From positions 1-64,000 of the forward strand of contig CAKQHH010000008.1 of assembly GCA_934234035.1 (NCBI GenBank): DNA of 64,000 bases. The letters are read 5' to 3'. The DNA comes from an uncultured Clostridia bacterium. Its GTDB lineage: Bacteria; Bacillota; Clostridia; Peptostreptococcales; Anaerovoracaceae. Made by a program: the position numbers and the translations under genes. The notes below the pieces were generated by a model that was given only the letters and a program-made list of their open reading frames with translations, did no database searches and was not told where the DNA came from. Positions within the stretch are counted from its first letter, which is position 1. Every line of letters begins with the position of its first letter. This document shows positions 8,167 through 17,173 of the stretch, piece by piece.

Positions 8167-9099
8167 TTATGTGAAAATCTCTACCTGCCGGATGAATTCC
8201 TTTGGTTTCTCAACGTGAATCCCGTGCCCGCAGTCAAATCGAATCAATCGGCAATCCGGCACCGCCTCCAGCACCTGATGAAGGTCTTCTTCCCCCAATG
8301 CTCCCAGCAGAATTCCATCCGAACTGACATCCGCTTTCGCCTTCATAAACATCGTTTGGCAATGAATATTTCGAAGCAGCTCTTCATGAGGTATCCCTGC
8401 GTGAAAGGAATCCGTATAGAACGCTTCGCCAAAGCGGGGATCGTACCGATTCATACCTTGAAATCCTGCCAATGCCATCTTTGGCCAGAACGGAACCCGG
8501 AGATTCTCGTCCGAATTTTTTTGGCGAAATTTTGCGGCCATTCCAATCATTTTTTCTCGTATCTTTTCTCTGGATTTCTCCGGAAAAAAGTTCCAAGCGT
8601 ACTGACGTGAAAAATAATACAACACAAAATCCGACGTTTCCGTTTGCGTCAAAAACTCATGGCATATGGTTGATAGGTCCACGAAATTAAATGTACTTTT
8701 CCGTCGCTCTCCCTGGGATGAAAAAAAGGGCGGATCCTCCAGTATCAAATTCAAACATAAATCACTGTGAGATGCCACGTATGCCGCAATCAGGCCGCCG
8801 GAGGAATGCCCCAGCAGCGAAACCGGTTTTTCAATCTCTTTTTTGATAAAATCAATTACGGCATTTCCAATGTCCACTACATTATATTTCGATGCATCAT
8901 GCAGACTGCCGCCATGTCCGTAACAATCAACGGCATACACGTGGTATTTCTTTGCCAACTTTGGCATGACCTTAAAAAAGCTCTCCGAATCCACCCCTTG
9001 CGCATGAATCAGCACCAAGGGCGGATTATCACTGCAAATTTCGTAGTATTTTAAATAGATATCATCCTTTTCGTAAACCGAGCTCAAGATTTTTTCCAT
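8167..9099 (-). CDS. Alpha/beta-fold hydrolase
   Basis: About 310 residues from the ATG at 9099, which has AGGAGG seven bases upstream; a longer reading adds 18 residues without a good site. The oxyanion region is LVLIHAQGVD, the nucleophile elbow is LLGHSSGGLI with the catalytic Ser, and the likely catalytic His lies in FDCGHGIHVEKP near the C-terminus. An insertion of about 80 residues after the core sheet (PPFFSSQGERR onward) forms the lid. Substrate unknown; esterase or peptidase activity are both possible. It is convergent with the thiamine operon. Confidence 0.8.
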   Translation of the reverse strand: MEKILSSVYEKDDIYLKYYEICSDNPPLVLIHAQGVDSESFFKVMPKLAKKYHVYAVDCYGHGGSLHDASKYNVVDIGNAVIDFIKKEIEKPVSLLGHSSGGLIAAYVASHSDLCLNLILEDPPFFSSQGERRKSTFNFVDLSTICHEFLTQTETSDFVLYYFSRQYAWNFFPEKSREKIREKMIGMAAKFRQKNSDENLRVPFWPKMALAGFQGMNRYDPRFGEAFYTDSFHAGIPHEELLRNIHCQTMFMKAKADVSSDGILLGALGEEDLHQVLEAVPDCRLIRFDCGHGIHVEKPKEFIRQVEIFT

Positions 9100-9121
9100 A
9101 CCGATACCTCCTAAAATCAAA

Positions 9122-9161
9122 GACGCAACATAATCCGCACTCTCTCGGATCACATTGCGTC
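9122..9161 (-). terminator. Probable terminator after cardiolipin synthase gene
   Basis: Leftward GACGCAAT/TTGCGTC-type stem with an inner GATCCG/CGGATT pairing, followed by TTTGATTTTA. It separates cls from the hydrolase gene. Confidence 0.65.
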
Positions 9162-9174
9162 TCAGCGTCTATTT

Positions 9175-10755
9175 TTACAATAACGAGGAGAACAACCGAA
9201 GAATGCTGTTCCAGCCTCTCTGAAGTAAGTTCCGCGTTTTCTTGTATTTTTTCGTCACTTCCATGCACAGCGGAAAACAGTGTTCGAAGTCCGCTTTCAT
9301 GTCCTGCACGGCTTTGCAGTTGGTGAACAGGACGCCGTCCTCAAAGTGGTGATAGAGACTTCGGAAATCGAAGTTGATGGTTCCGCACAGCGCCACACGG
9401 TCATCTGCAATGAGCTGCTTCGCGTGACAGAAACCCGGTGTGTACTCAAAAATTCGCACCCCGTCTCGAACCAGTCGCTGGTAGTAGGAACGGGTCACCG
9501 TATAGATGGTTCGCTTGTCCGGAATTCCCGGCGTGATAATCCGAACGTCTACTCCTCGCTCTGCCGCCAAACCCATCGCCCGGTTCATTTCATCCGTAAT
9601 CACCAGGTACGGCGTAATAATCCATACGTAGCGTTCTGCGGAAGAGATGGCATTGAGGTACACGTTCTCGCCCACATGCTCTGAATCCAGCGGGGTATCT
9701 CCATAGGGCTGAATCAACGCCCCCTTCTCCTCCTGGGTGTACTCCAGCTCCGGGAAGAACGGTTCATAATCCTCATCATCCTTATCTTTCGAGCGGATGG
9801 CGTTCCACATCTCCAGAAACATCATGGTGAGATTTCGCACCGCATTTCCGGTGATTTTTACTCCCGTATCCTTCCAATAACCGTACGGATGGGTGATATT
9901 GAAATACTCGTTGGCCAGGTTGTAGCCGCCGGTAAATCCCACCTTGCCGTCCACCACCGTAATCTTCCGATGATCTCGGTTGTTGAGGAACACGTTCACC
10001 AAAGGGATGACCGGATTGAACACCCGGCACTGGACTCCGCGGGAACGCATCTCTCGAATAAAGTCCGTATTGATGAAAGCAATGCTGCCGATATCGTCGT
10101 AGAAAATTCGCACATCCAGCCCCTCGGCCGCCTTTTTCGTGAGAATCTCTTTGATTTCCGCAAAGGATTCGGCATTCTCAATGGCATGATACTCCATGAA
10201 GATGAATTTCTCCGCCTTTCGCAGTTCCTCTTTCTGCGCCTCCAAGGCATCCGCTGCACAGGAAAAGAATTCGATGTCGCTGTCGTCGTATACCGGAAAC
10301 GGGGCGTGCCGGGCGATGTACCGGGACATGTTGGCCACGGTATAGTCCTTCTCTTCCATTTTTTTAATGACTTTTGGATCCTGTTGGATATATTGGAACA
10401 GGCGCGCATCGATATCGTCAAAACGCCGCCGCATTCGCCGAGGGGATCCGTTCAGGCCCACAATCAGATAGATCATGGTTCCCGCAATAGGAAAGGTCAG
10501 CATCAAAATAAACCACGGCATCTTCATGGATGCCGTTTTGTTCATGCTAAACAGGGCAATGCAGAGAAGCAATGCCGCCATACGAGCCACCTGATCCGCC
10601 CATTCATAATTTTTTTCAATTTGAACCAGTACCAGATACAAAAAATAGCATTGCAGCAAAATCGCCACGGCCACCATAAAAACGCGCATGATGCTGTTCT
10701 TGGTCGCCGACTTTTTCTCTTTTGTCGCCGGTTTAATGGATGTATAATTATTCAT
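9175..10755 (-). CDS. cls: Cardiolipin synthase (phospholipase D family)
   Basis: 526 residues. Two hydrophobic segments occur around residues 25-45 and 55-85, followed by two phospholipase D-type HKD motifs, NRDHRKITVVDGK and GFCHAKQLIADDR, each HxKxxxxD. This is the arrangement of bacterial cardiolipin synthases, which condense two phosphatidylglycerol molecules at the membrane. The short lysine-rich N-terminus before the first helix is normal. It lies 62 bases downstream of the small membrane protein gene and may share its transcript. Confidence 0.93.
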   Translation of the reverse strand: MNNYTSIKPATKEKKSATKNSIMRVFMVAVAILLQCYFLYLVLVQIEKNYEWADQVARMAALLLCIALFSMNKTASMKMPWFILMLTFPIAGTMIYLIVGLNGSPRRMRRRFDDIDARLFQYIQQDPKVIKKMEEKDYTVANMSRYIARHAPFPVYDDSDIEFFSCAADALEAQKEELRKAEKFIFMEYHAIENAESFAEIKEILTKKAAEGLDVRIFYDDIGSIAFINTDFIREMRSRGVQCRVFNPVIPLVNVFLNNRDHRKITVVDGKVGFTGGYNLANEYFNITHPYGYWKDTGVKITGNAVRNLTMMFLEMWNAIRSKDKDDEDYEPFFPELEYTQEEKGALIQPYGDTPLDSEHVGENVYLNAISSAERYVWIITPYLVITDEMNRAMGLAAERGVDVRIITPGIPDKRTIYTVTRSYYQRLVRDGVRIFEYTPGFCHAKQLIADDRVALCGTINFDFRSLYHHFEDGVLFTNCKAVQDMKADFEHCFPLCMEVTKKYKKTRNLLQRGWNSILRLFSSLL

Positions 10756-10817
10756 TCTTCATTTCTGTCCGTCTCGTGGCACAGGAGCCCGTTTCACGCC
10801 CTCCTGCCAAATCAAAT

Positions 10818-11012
10818 CTACTTCGTGTCGTTTTCCTTCTCATCTTCCGATAATGCCGAATCCTCTTCGGCCAGGAAGGTATCCCCCACTTTCTTCGCCG
10901 CAGCGATTAATGCGATGCCACCGCCCAATCCCACGGCAAGCATTCCCAGAACTGCTTTACTCAGACTCTCTGTCCGCTTCTCCCCTTGCGGCTTTGTGTT
11001 TTCCTTACTCAT
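10818..11012 (-). CDS. Small single-helix membrane protein with acidic tail
   Basis: 64 residues: a short polar N-terminus, one Gly/Ala/Leu-rich hydrophobic helix at about 22-42, then AAKKVGDTFLAEED and a strongly acidic tail. AAAGGAG precedes the ATG. The product is not recognised, but its layout closely matches the 81-residue protein at 60751-60996, which has [14 protein letters not shown] and an acidic tail. It lies between nrdG (30 bases upstream) and cls, perhaps co-transcribed. Confidence 0.6.
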   Translation of the reverse strand: MSKENTKPQGEKRTESLSKAVLGMLAVGLGGGIALIAAAKKVGDTFLAEEDSALSEDEKENDTK

Positions 11013-11042
11013 AGAGATTCTCCTTTCACTGTCGCAAAAGTT

Positions 11043-11564
11043 CTATTCATTCCATAGTGTAAGCGTACCACATTCCCGGGTTAAGTTCAAATCTATCAGA
11101 CGCTGATTTTCGGAACCCCGGAAGCGCAGGGAAATATTCTTTTTGTTTTTATCAAAACGTCCGTCCACCAGCACGTCGATCAGCGACAGCATTTCCTCCG
11201 TAACCTCGCAGTGACAATGAGTACCTTCCGTTTCCAGCATCTCCAGGGTGAATCCGGTGAAGCACCAGATGCTCTTCTCCGGATATTTCCGGCGCACCTT
11301 GCGGAGAAAATCCACCAGCACCCGCTGATTCTCCGGCTCGAAGGGTTCTCCCCCCAGCACCGTCAGACCGCAGATGTAATCCGGCGCCAGCATTTCCAGA
11401 ATCTTATTTTCCGTCTCCTCCGTAAAATTATTTCCGTAATTAAAGTCCCAGGTTTCCGGCTGAAAACAGTCTTCGCAGTGATTCGTGCATCCGGAAACGA
11501 ACAAGGACACCCGTACGCCGATGCCGTTTGCAATATCACAGTTTTTTATTTCTCCATAATGCAT
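11043..11564 (-). CDS. nrdG: Anaerobic ribonucleotide reductase activating enzyme
   Basis: 173 residues. NrdG is a radical-SAM enzyme that uses S-adenosylmethionine and a [4Fe-4S] cluster to install the glycyl radical on NrdD. The cluster motif CxxxCxxC is intact in SGCTNHCEDCFQP near residue 30, and LGGEPFEPEN is the GGE-type SAM-binding motif. The ATG has a strong AGGAGG site. It follows nrdD by 64 bases with no convincing terminator between them, so it should be expressed from the nrdD promoter. Confidence 0.95.
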   Translation of the reverse strand: MHYGEIKNCDIANGIGVRVSLFVSGCTNHCEDCFQPETWDFNYGNNFTEETENKILEMLAPDYICGLTVLGGEPFEPENQRVLVDFLRKVRRKYPEKSIWCFTGFTLEMLETEGTHCHCEVTEEMLSLIDVLVDGRFDKNKKNISLRFRGSENQRLIDLNLTRECGTLTLWNE

Positions 11565-11628
11565 TTATTTTTCCTCCTAGCAAAATCGGCCGCTCCGAAG
11601 AGTGGCCAATTTCTTTTATCTATCATCA

Positions 11629-13800
11629 TTAAAGATGCAGTACACGATCCTTAATTTCCTGAGTCCGACCCTGATTCCAGAACTGGGTACCGATGTAGCC
11701 GCAGGTTCTGCGAGCCACGGACATCAAATCTTGATTCCGGTTTCCGCAATTCGGGCACTCCCAGATCAGTTTGCCGTCACTGTCCTCTACAATCTTAATC
11801 TCACCATCGTAACCGCAGGCAGCGCAATAATCGCTCTTGGTATTCAGCTCTGCGTACATGATGTTGTTGTAGATGAACTTCATCACTTCCAGCACGGCCG
11901 GAATGTTGTTCTGCATGTTCGGAACTTCCACGTAGCTGATGGCGCCGCCCGGAGAAAGCTGCTGGAATTCCGATTCCTTTGCCAGCTTGCTGAAGGCGTC
12001 AATCTTCTCCTCCACATGGATGTGATAGCTGTTGGTGATATAGTTTTTGTCCGTCACATGCGGGATGATGCCAAATCGTCTCTGCAGGCACTTCGCAAAC
12101 TTATAGGTGGTGGACTCCATCGGCGTTCCGTATACGGAGTAGCTGATGTGTTCCGCTGCCTTCCAGTATGCGCACTTATCGTTCAGGCGCTGCATTACGT
12201 CCAAAGCGAATTTTCTTCCCTCTTCCGTGGTATGGCTCTTTCCGATCATGCGGTAGCACATCTCGGCCAGTCCGGCATATCCCAAAGAGATGGTGGAATA
12301 ACCGTTGTACAGCAGCGGGTCGATGACTTCGCCCTTCTTCAATCGGGAGATTGCACCGTACTGCCACAGAATCGGTGCCACGTCCGACGGCGTTCCCAGA
12401 AGTCGCTCGTGGCGGAGACGCAGTGCCCGATGGCACAGTTCCAAACGGTCGTCCAGAATTTCCCAGAAGCGATCCATATTCCCGTCGGAGGAACAAGCCA
12501 CGTCTACCAGATTGATGGTCACCACGCCCTGGTTAAACCGTCCGTAGAATTTATGCTTGCCGTTCGGCAGCAGCTGATTATCTTCGACTGTCAGGAAGGA
12601 ACGGCATCCCATGCAGGTGTATACCTCTCCCTTCTTCAGCTCCTTCATCACCTTAGCAGAAATGTAATCCGGTACCATTCTCTTTGCGGTACAGGTCGCT
12701 GCCAGTTCCGTCAGATGCCAATACTTGGAATCTTCCGTGATATTGTCTTCGTCCAGCACGTAGATCAGCTTCGGGAATGCCGGCGTAATCCACACGCCCT
12801 TCTCATTCTTAACACCCTGAAGTCTCTGGCGGAGCACCTCCTCGATACACATCGCCAGATCGTCTCTCGTCTGTCCTTCCGGTACCTCGTCCAGATACAT
12901 GAACATGGTAACGAAAGGTGCCTGTCCGTTACAGGTCATCAAGGTAATCAGCTGATACTGAATGGTCTGAATACCGTTCTTCACCTCTTCCCGAAGGCGG
13001 CGCTCGGTAATCTTGTCGATGATTTCATCATCCATGGATTCCCCGCAGGCCTTCCGGTCCGCAATCACATGCTCCCGAAGCTTCTTCCGGCTGATATCCA
13101 CGAACGGCGCCAAATGTGCCAGGGAGAAGGACTGTCCTCCGTACTGGTTGCTGGCTACCTGTGCGATAATCTGGGTGGTAATATTGCAGGCGGTATAGAA
13201 GCTGTGCGGCTTCTCAATCATGGTCTCACTGATGACCGTGCCGTTCTGCAGCATATCCTCCAGGTTAATCAAATCGCAGTTGTGTTCCTTCTGCGCATAA
13301 TAATCGGAATCGTGGAAGTGAATGATTCCCGCTTCATGGGCGGCGGTAATCTCTTCCGGAAGAAGAATTCTCTTGGTCAAATCCCGGCTCACTTCTCCGG
13401 CCATGTAGTCTCTCTGGGTGGAGTTGATCACCGGGTTCTTGTTGGAATTCTCCTGCTTCGCTTCCTCATTGTTGCATTCAATCAAAGAAAGAATCTTGTC
13501 ATCCGTGGTGTTGGACTGACGAACCAGGGAACGGGTATACCGATAGGTAATGTACTGCTTTGCAACCTCGTAGGCTCCGTGCTGCATGATGGCCTGTTCC
13601 ACGAAATCCTGAATCTCTTCCACCACCGGAGAACGTCCCAAGTCATCACAAGCAACGGTCACGCTCTCTGCAATTCGGCGAATCTGCACCTCGGTCATTC
13701 TTTTCTTTTCCGGCACCTGACGGTTGGCTCCCTGAATGGCATGGATAATCTTATCGATGTCGAATTCTACTTCCGATCCGTTTCTCTTGATTACGTTCAC
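11629..13800 (-). CDS. nrdD: Anaerobic (class III) ribonucleoside-triphosphate reductase
   Basis: 723 residues. NrdD reduces ribonucleoside triphosphates to dNTPs under anoxic conditions. An ATP-cone regulatory domain occupies about 1-90 (VIKRNGSEVEFDIDKIIHAI). The C-terminus holds the zinc-site cysteines (CAACG and CPNCG) and the glycyl-radical loop RRTCGYIG with the radical Gly at about residue 701. The start is GTG, preceded by GAGGAGA. Upstream is a consensus promoter with tandem NrdR-like boxes (see 13885-13935). In the 5' leader, an AGCAC/GTGCT hairpin at about 13847-13868 is of unknown role. Confidence 0.97.
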   Translation of the reverse strand: MNVIKRNGSEVEFDIDKIIHAIQGANRQVPEKKRMTEVQIRRIAESVTVACDDLGRSPVVEEIQDFVEQAIMQHGAYEVAKQYITYRYTRSLVRQSNTTDDKILSLIECNNEEAKQENSNKNPVINSTQRDYMAGEVSRDLTKRILLPEEITAAHEAGIIHFHDSDYYAQKEHNCDLINLEDMLQNGTVISETMIEKPHSFYTACNITTQIIAQVASNQYGGQSFSLAHLAPFVDISRKKLREHVIADRKACGESMDDEIIDKITERRLREEVKNGIQTIQYQLITLMTCNGQAPFVTMFMYLDEVPEGQTRDDLAMCIEEVLRQRLQGVKNEKGVWITPAFPKLIYVLDEDNITEDSKYWHLTELAATCTAKRMVPDYISAKVMKELKKGEVYTCMGCRSFLTVEDNQLLPNGKHKFYGRFNQGVVTINLVDVACSSDGNMDRFWEILDDRLELCHRALRLRHERLLGTPSDVAPILWQYGAISRLKKGEVIDPLLYNGYSTISLGYAGLAEMCYRMIGKSHTTEEGRKFALDVMQRLNDKCAYWKAAEHISYSVYGTPMESTTYKFAKCLQRRFGIIPHVTDKNYITNSYHIHVEEKIDAFSKLAKESEFQQLSPGGAISYVEVPNMQNNIPAVLEVMKFIYNNIMYAELNTKSDYCAACGYDGEIKIVEDSDGKLIWECPNCGNRNQDLMSVARRTCGYIGTQFWNQGRTQEIKDRVLHL

Positions 13801-13884
13801 GACAATCTCCTCTTTTCTTTCGCATATATATGTACCATTTTAATAAGCACTCTACATGTAGGGTGCTCTTCGGTACTTACTACC

Positions 13885-13935
13885 ACAACATATTGTTTCC
13901 TTTGGTATTATATTACCCATGATGTTGTATGTCAA
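13885..13935 (-). promoter_or_regulatory. nrdDG promoter with tandem NrdR-like boxes
   Basis: Leftward -35 TTGACA (13930-13935), 17-base spacer, -10 TATAAT (13907-13912). Two similar 14-base motifs, ACAACATATTGTTT (13885-13898) and a weaker CCATGATGTTGTAT (13917-13930), are offset by 32 bases, about three helical turns, as is usual for NrdR operators. One box fills the -35/-10 spacer and the other covers the expected start site, so NrdR repression is likely. The nrdR gene itself is not in the window. Confidence 0.75.
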
Positions 13936-14026
13936 TTGTTTAAATTCCCTATATTTCGCGTTCTTTTTTTTAAACCCAATAACGGCACGCTTTTTCGCAC
14001 GATACGGGCGGAAAAAATATTTTTTT

Positions 14027-14578
14027 CTATCGATTTCGGAACACGAAATGCTGCACCGGCGTCTTCGCGCTGCGATTGGTCTGACGCAGAGTCAACACCT
14101 CAAAAACACTTCCGGGCAAAGCTTTCAGATATTCTTCCACCGCCGCCGCTTCTCGCGCTCCTTCCGGATGACCGGGATAAGCCACAACGGAGATTACGCC
14201 TTTTGGTAAAACCAATTGGCAGGCTTGCTCCAGCGACCGCAGGGTCTCTTCGGTTTTTGTGGTAAGGTCACAATCCCCGCCGGGCAGATATCCCAGATTG
14301 TACATGATAATCCGGGCATCCGAAATGTATCGCGACAGATTCACATAGGATTCCCCGTGTATCGTTACCTGTGGATTCTCCCGGAATTTCTCCTTCAGCT
14401 CGTTGATTGCTTTTACCTGTATTTCAAATGCGTGCACCGCACCCTCTTCTCCCACGCACTCAGCCAAAAAGAGCGTGTCCAGTCCATGTCCTGCGGTGCA
14501 GTCCACGGCGACATCGCCCTTTCGGATATACTCTCGGAGAATTCGGTGCCCTCGCTCAGTGATAGAGAGTCCGAACAT
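14027..14578 (-). CDS. mnmM: MnmM/YtqB-type tRNA methyltransferase
   Basis: 183 residues, matching the small Rossmann-fold methyltransferase family once labelled putative rRNA methylase. The SAM-binding motif is VAVDCTAGHGLDTLFLA near residue 25, followed by FEIQVKAI and the catalytic-region motif IMYNLGYLPGGD. The B. subtilis homologue YtqB (MnmM) completes the mnm5s2U34 wobble modification in tRNA, and the same role is inferred here. It is 17 bases downstream of the TPR gene and may end that operon. Confidence 0.85.
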   Translation of the reverse strand: MFGLSITERGHRILREYIRKGDVAVDCTAGHGLDTLFLAECVGEEGAVHAFEIQVKAINELKEKFRENPQVTIHGESYVNLSRYISDARIIMYNLGYLPGGDCDLTTKTEETLRSLEQACQLVLPKGVISVVAYPGHPEGAREAAAVEEYLKALPGSVFEVLTLRQTNRSAKTPVQHFVFRNR

Positions 14579-14595
14579 TTTTCCTCCCGATTCAA

Positions 14596-15651
14596 TTATT
14601 CTTCATTCTGCTCCTGGGTTTCTTCTTCCATTCCCTTCTGAACCACCCGGATTTTCTCAATGTACTTCTCGGCGTTCTTCCAATCCCCCAGAGACTGGAA
14701 GACTTCCACCAGCTCCGTCATCACCTGAATGTTGCTCGGGCTCAGACGAAGGGCGTGCTTGTAGGCTTCCACGGACTGTTCGCCCTGCTCCATTCCGGCA
14801 TAGGCCACGCCCAGGTAATACCAAAGCGGCCACCATTCGCTGTATTTCTCCTCATACATGGTCAAAACGTCAATTCCGTGCTGGAAGTCCCCGGACAGGA
14901 TTCGGTTCACTGCATGCTCGATTTCCACCGCCTGCTCCATGGATTCCAGACGGTTCCCGATTTCTTCCCGCATCTCCTGCATCTCATCTGCCGGAATCGG
15001 GTCCATGGAGGAATCCGCATCATCCTTTCGGTCCCGGCTGAGCTCCATGAACTCCTGCCAGGTAATCTGAGCTTTCGTGTACTGCCCCATGTTGGCATAG
15101 CTATAGCCCAGGAAATAATATCCCATATCGAAATCCGGATGGCGGATGGTCAGTTCCTCGAAAATATCAAAGGCCTGCGCTTTGAACATTCCCACATAGG
15201 CTTCCTCCAGATCCTCCCGGTTATATGCATCGCTGCAGGCTCTTCCGTAAAGGTACAGGGCATCCCGGCTTCCCGGATTCAGCTGAAGCGCCGTTCGGAA
15301 ATAGATGCAAGCCATCTCGTAATCGCCGCTGCCGCCGGCCTTCGCTCCCTCGGAAATCAGCACCTTCTCCGCATTCTCCCCGTACATCCGACGAAGACAA
15401 GCCCGATACGCTTCCGCATACCGGAAATCCGGATCCGCGCCGATGACCCGCGCCATGCCCATGGCAATGGTCAGGTTCGTAAAATTATCCGTTGCATCTC
15501 CCGTAATGGGTACCGGAACTCCGGTAAGAATATCCTTCAGATTGCCGGACTCCAAAAATCGTTCCGAAAGCTCGTCAAAAAGCAAATCTTTATTCTTCTC
15601 AATGAGAAACGAACGTATCTTATCCGATAAATCCAACTCCATATTATGCAT
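14596..15651 (-). CDS. Tetratricopeptide-repeat protein
   Basis: 351 residues, soluble, no signal peptide. TPR-like helix pairs are visible at about 100-150 (GDYEMACIYFRTALQLNPGS, with ALYLYGRA following), 165-200 (MGYYFLGYSYANMGQYTKA) and 275-340 (WWPLWYYLGVAYAGMEQGEQ, then YKHALRLSPSN). Such proteins act as protein-interaction scaffolds; the partner is unknown. The start overlaps the end of the radical-SAM-like gene by 8 bases, implying coupled translation and possibly a joint role. A second ATG three codons on is equally plausible. Confidence 0.75.
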   Translation of the reverse strand: MHNMELDLSDKIRSFLIEKNKDLLFDELSERFLESGNLKDILTGVPVPITGDATDNFTNLTIAMGMARVIGADPDFRYAEAYRACLRRMYGENAEKVLISEGAKAGGSGDYEMACIYFRTALQLNPGSRDALYLYGRACSDAYNREDLEEAYVGMFKAQAFDIFEELTIRHPDFDMGYYFLGYSYANMGQYTKAQITWQEFMELSRDRKDDADSSMDPIPADEMQEMREEIGNRLESMEQAVEIEHAVNRILSGDFQHGIDVLTMYEEKYSEWWPLWYYLGVAYAGMEQGEQSVEAYKHALRLSPSNIQVMTELVEVFQSLGDWKNAEKYIEKIRVVQKGMEEETQEQNEE

Positions 15652-17164
15652 TAATGTCCCATCCCTTTCGATCGAATATTTTTACTTTCTCATAAGAAAG
15701 ATTCTGTTCCATGTCACTGTGAAGAATTTCCTGAAGAACCGGCAGCTTCAGCGTTTCATTCATGGTATCGTAAAGCTCTGTCGCGTAAGCGTATAGAATC
15801 CGATAGAGATTCTCTTCCTTGTACATTAGCTTCTCCATCTGGTTCTTGGAAATATAGGCCTCCAACCCCTCCAGGAATGCGTACGGCTTCATGCGCCCGT
15901 CCAGCAGAATCTTCTGAATGGACTCTTCGAACCCCCCGCTGTTCACGAACAGATTCAGAAGCTTTCCGATATTCTCGATTCGAATCAATTCCGTCGCCGG
16001 CATAAAATCATTTGCGATAACTTCATAAGGTGCCCGGCTCTGATAAGCGTAACCGTACTGCTGGGCGTTTCTTCGAAGCTCCGTTCCTTTCTTCAGGCGA
16101 AGCACCTTCAATTCCATGCGGGGTGCCTTCAAATCAAAAATCTTATTAAAGGAACGAGCGAACAGTGCCGGCGTCTCACAAGGAAGTCCGGCCCGAATCA
16201 CCGTTGTAATATCCACAGTTCCGTATTCCTGAAGACGAGATACGTTGTACATCAGCTGATAGATATTCGCCTTTCGTCCGGCTGCCGCCAGCGCCTCCGC
16301 ATTGGTGCTTTCCACATCGACATTGAATCGAAATTGACCTTCCCGGGCAGTTCCCAGAAGACGCACGGTTTCCTCATCCAACAGATCTCCGTTTACATCA
16401 AATTCAAACGTGGTGATTCCGTTATCGTTGCTGATCAGATACTCCCAAATGCGATATGCCCGGTCCCTGCTGTAATTAAACCATTTATCCACGAACACAA
16501 CGCGCTGTACGTTCTTCACCAGAAAATACCGAAGTTCCGTACAGATCCGATTTAACGGCAAAGAGCGAATCTTTCCCGGATAGTATTGGGAATAGCCGCA
16601 TCGATCCGGGCAGCCTCGGAAGCTTTCATAATATGCCGTATCGCTCGGCTCCAGTTCCATGTTTTCATACGGAAACGGAAGTGTCTCGAAATCCACCGGC
16701 GCTGCCATCGGATTCACCTGAATCCGGTCGTCCTGCCGATATGCTAAGCCGGCAATATTTTCAAAATCAAACTCGTAGGTAAAAATCGTCCGAAGGAATT
16801 GGTACAGCACCGATTCCGGTTCGCCTCGGAATACGTAGTCGACTTCCGGGTGCTGTTCCATGAACTCCCGGGTACCGAAGCTGACCTCCGTTCCGCCCAT
16901 CACCATAATCGATGTCGGAACGGCCTTCTTTACCATCTCTGCGACTTCTGCAACCTTATCCACATTCATCATATTGCAATGGAAATATACAATATTGTAT
17001 TCGCCCCGAAGGATTTCCCGGAAAATATATCCCACATGATCTGTGGTTTTATATTCTACCACATCCGTCTGGCACGGCGCCTCTTCCACAACACTGTAGA
17101 GGTACTTCATTGACAGCTTCGTGTGAATGCAATCATTTTGAATTGTTGTAAGAAGAAGTCTCAT
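15644..17164 (-). CDS. B12-binding/radical-SAM-like protein (DUF4080 type) lacking one cluster cysteine
   Basis: About 506 residues. The N-terminal 130 residues resemble a B12-binding-like domain (IMVMGGTEVSFGTREFMEQH). A radical-SAM core with a DUF4080-type C-terminus follows (VFVDKWFNYSRDRAYRIWEY, VDVESTN). The cluster motif reads FRGCPDRCGYSQ: the first two Cys of CxxxCxxC are present, but the third is Ser (codon TCC at 16589-16591). Without it a normal [4Fe-4S] cluster is doubtful. The ATG at 17164 has AGGTG upstream; a GTG three codons earlier is possible. It starts 10 bases after argS ends, in the same operon. Confidence 0.75.
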   Translation of the reverse strand: MRLLLTTIQNDCIHTKLSMKYLYSVVEEAPCQTDVVEYKTTDHVGYIFREILRGEYNIVYFHCNMMNVDKVAEVAEMVKKAVPTSIMVMGGTEVSFGTREFMEQHPEVDYVFRGEPESVLYQFLRTIFTYEFDFENIAGLAYRQDDRIQVNPMAAPVDFETLPFPYENMELEPSDTAYYESFRGCPDRCGYSQYYPGKIRSLPLNRICTELRYFLVKNVQRVVFVDKWFNYSRDRAYRIWEYLISNDNGITTFEFDVNGDLLDEETVRLLGTAREGQFRFNVDVESTNAEALAAAGRKANIYQLMYNVSRLQEYGTVDITTVIRAGLPCETPALFARSFNKIFDLKAPRMELKVLRLKKGTELRRNAQQYGYAYQSRAPYEVIANDFMPATELIRIENIGKLLNLFVNSGGFEESIQKILLDGRMKPYAFLEGLEAYISKNQMEKLMYKEENLYRILYAYATELYDTMNETLKLPVLQEILHSDMEQNLSYEKVKIFDRKGWDINA

Positions 17165-17173
17165 GGATATCAC

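Noticed and set aside
13847..13868. Riboswitch candidate in the nrdD leader
   Set aside because: Only a simple AGCAC/GTGCT stem-loop is present; there is no conserved aptamer core such as that of a cobalamin riboswitch.
11602..14265. Very long rightward open frame (over 880 codons) opposite nrdD
   Set aside because: It is a codon-bias shadow: nrdD rarely uses TTA, CTA or TCA codons, so the complementary frame stays open. The translation is rich in His, Leu and Arg with no domain, and no ribosome-binding site supports it. The same holds for long antisense frames over argS, the pbp/murF pair, groEL, the ABC-F/tsaD pair, ftsH, tilS/tatD and metG.
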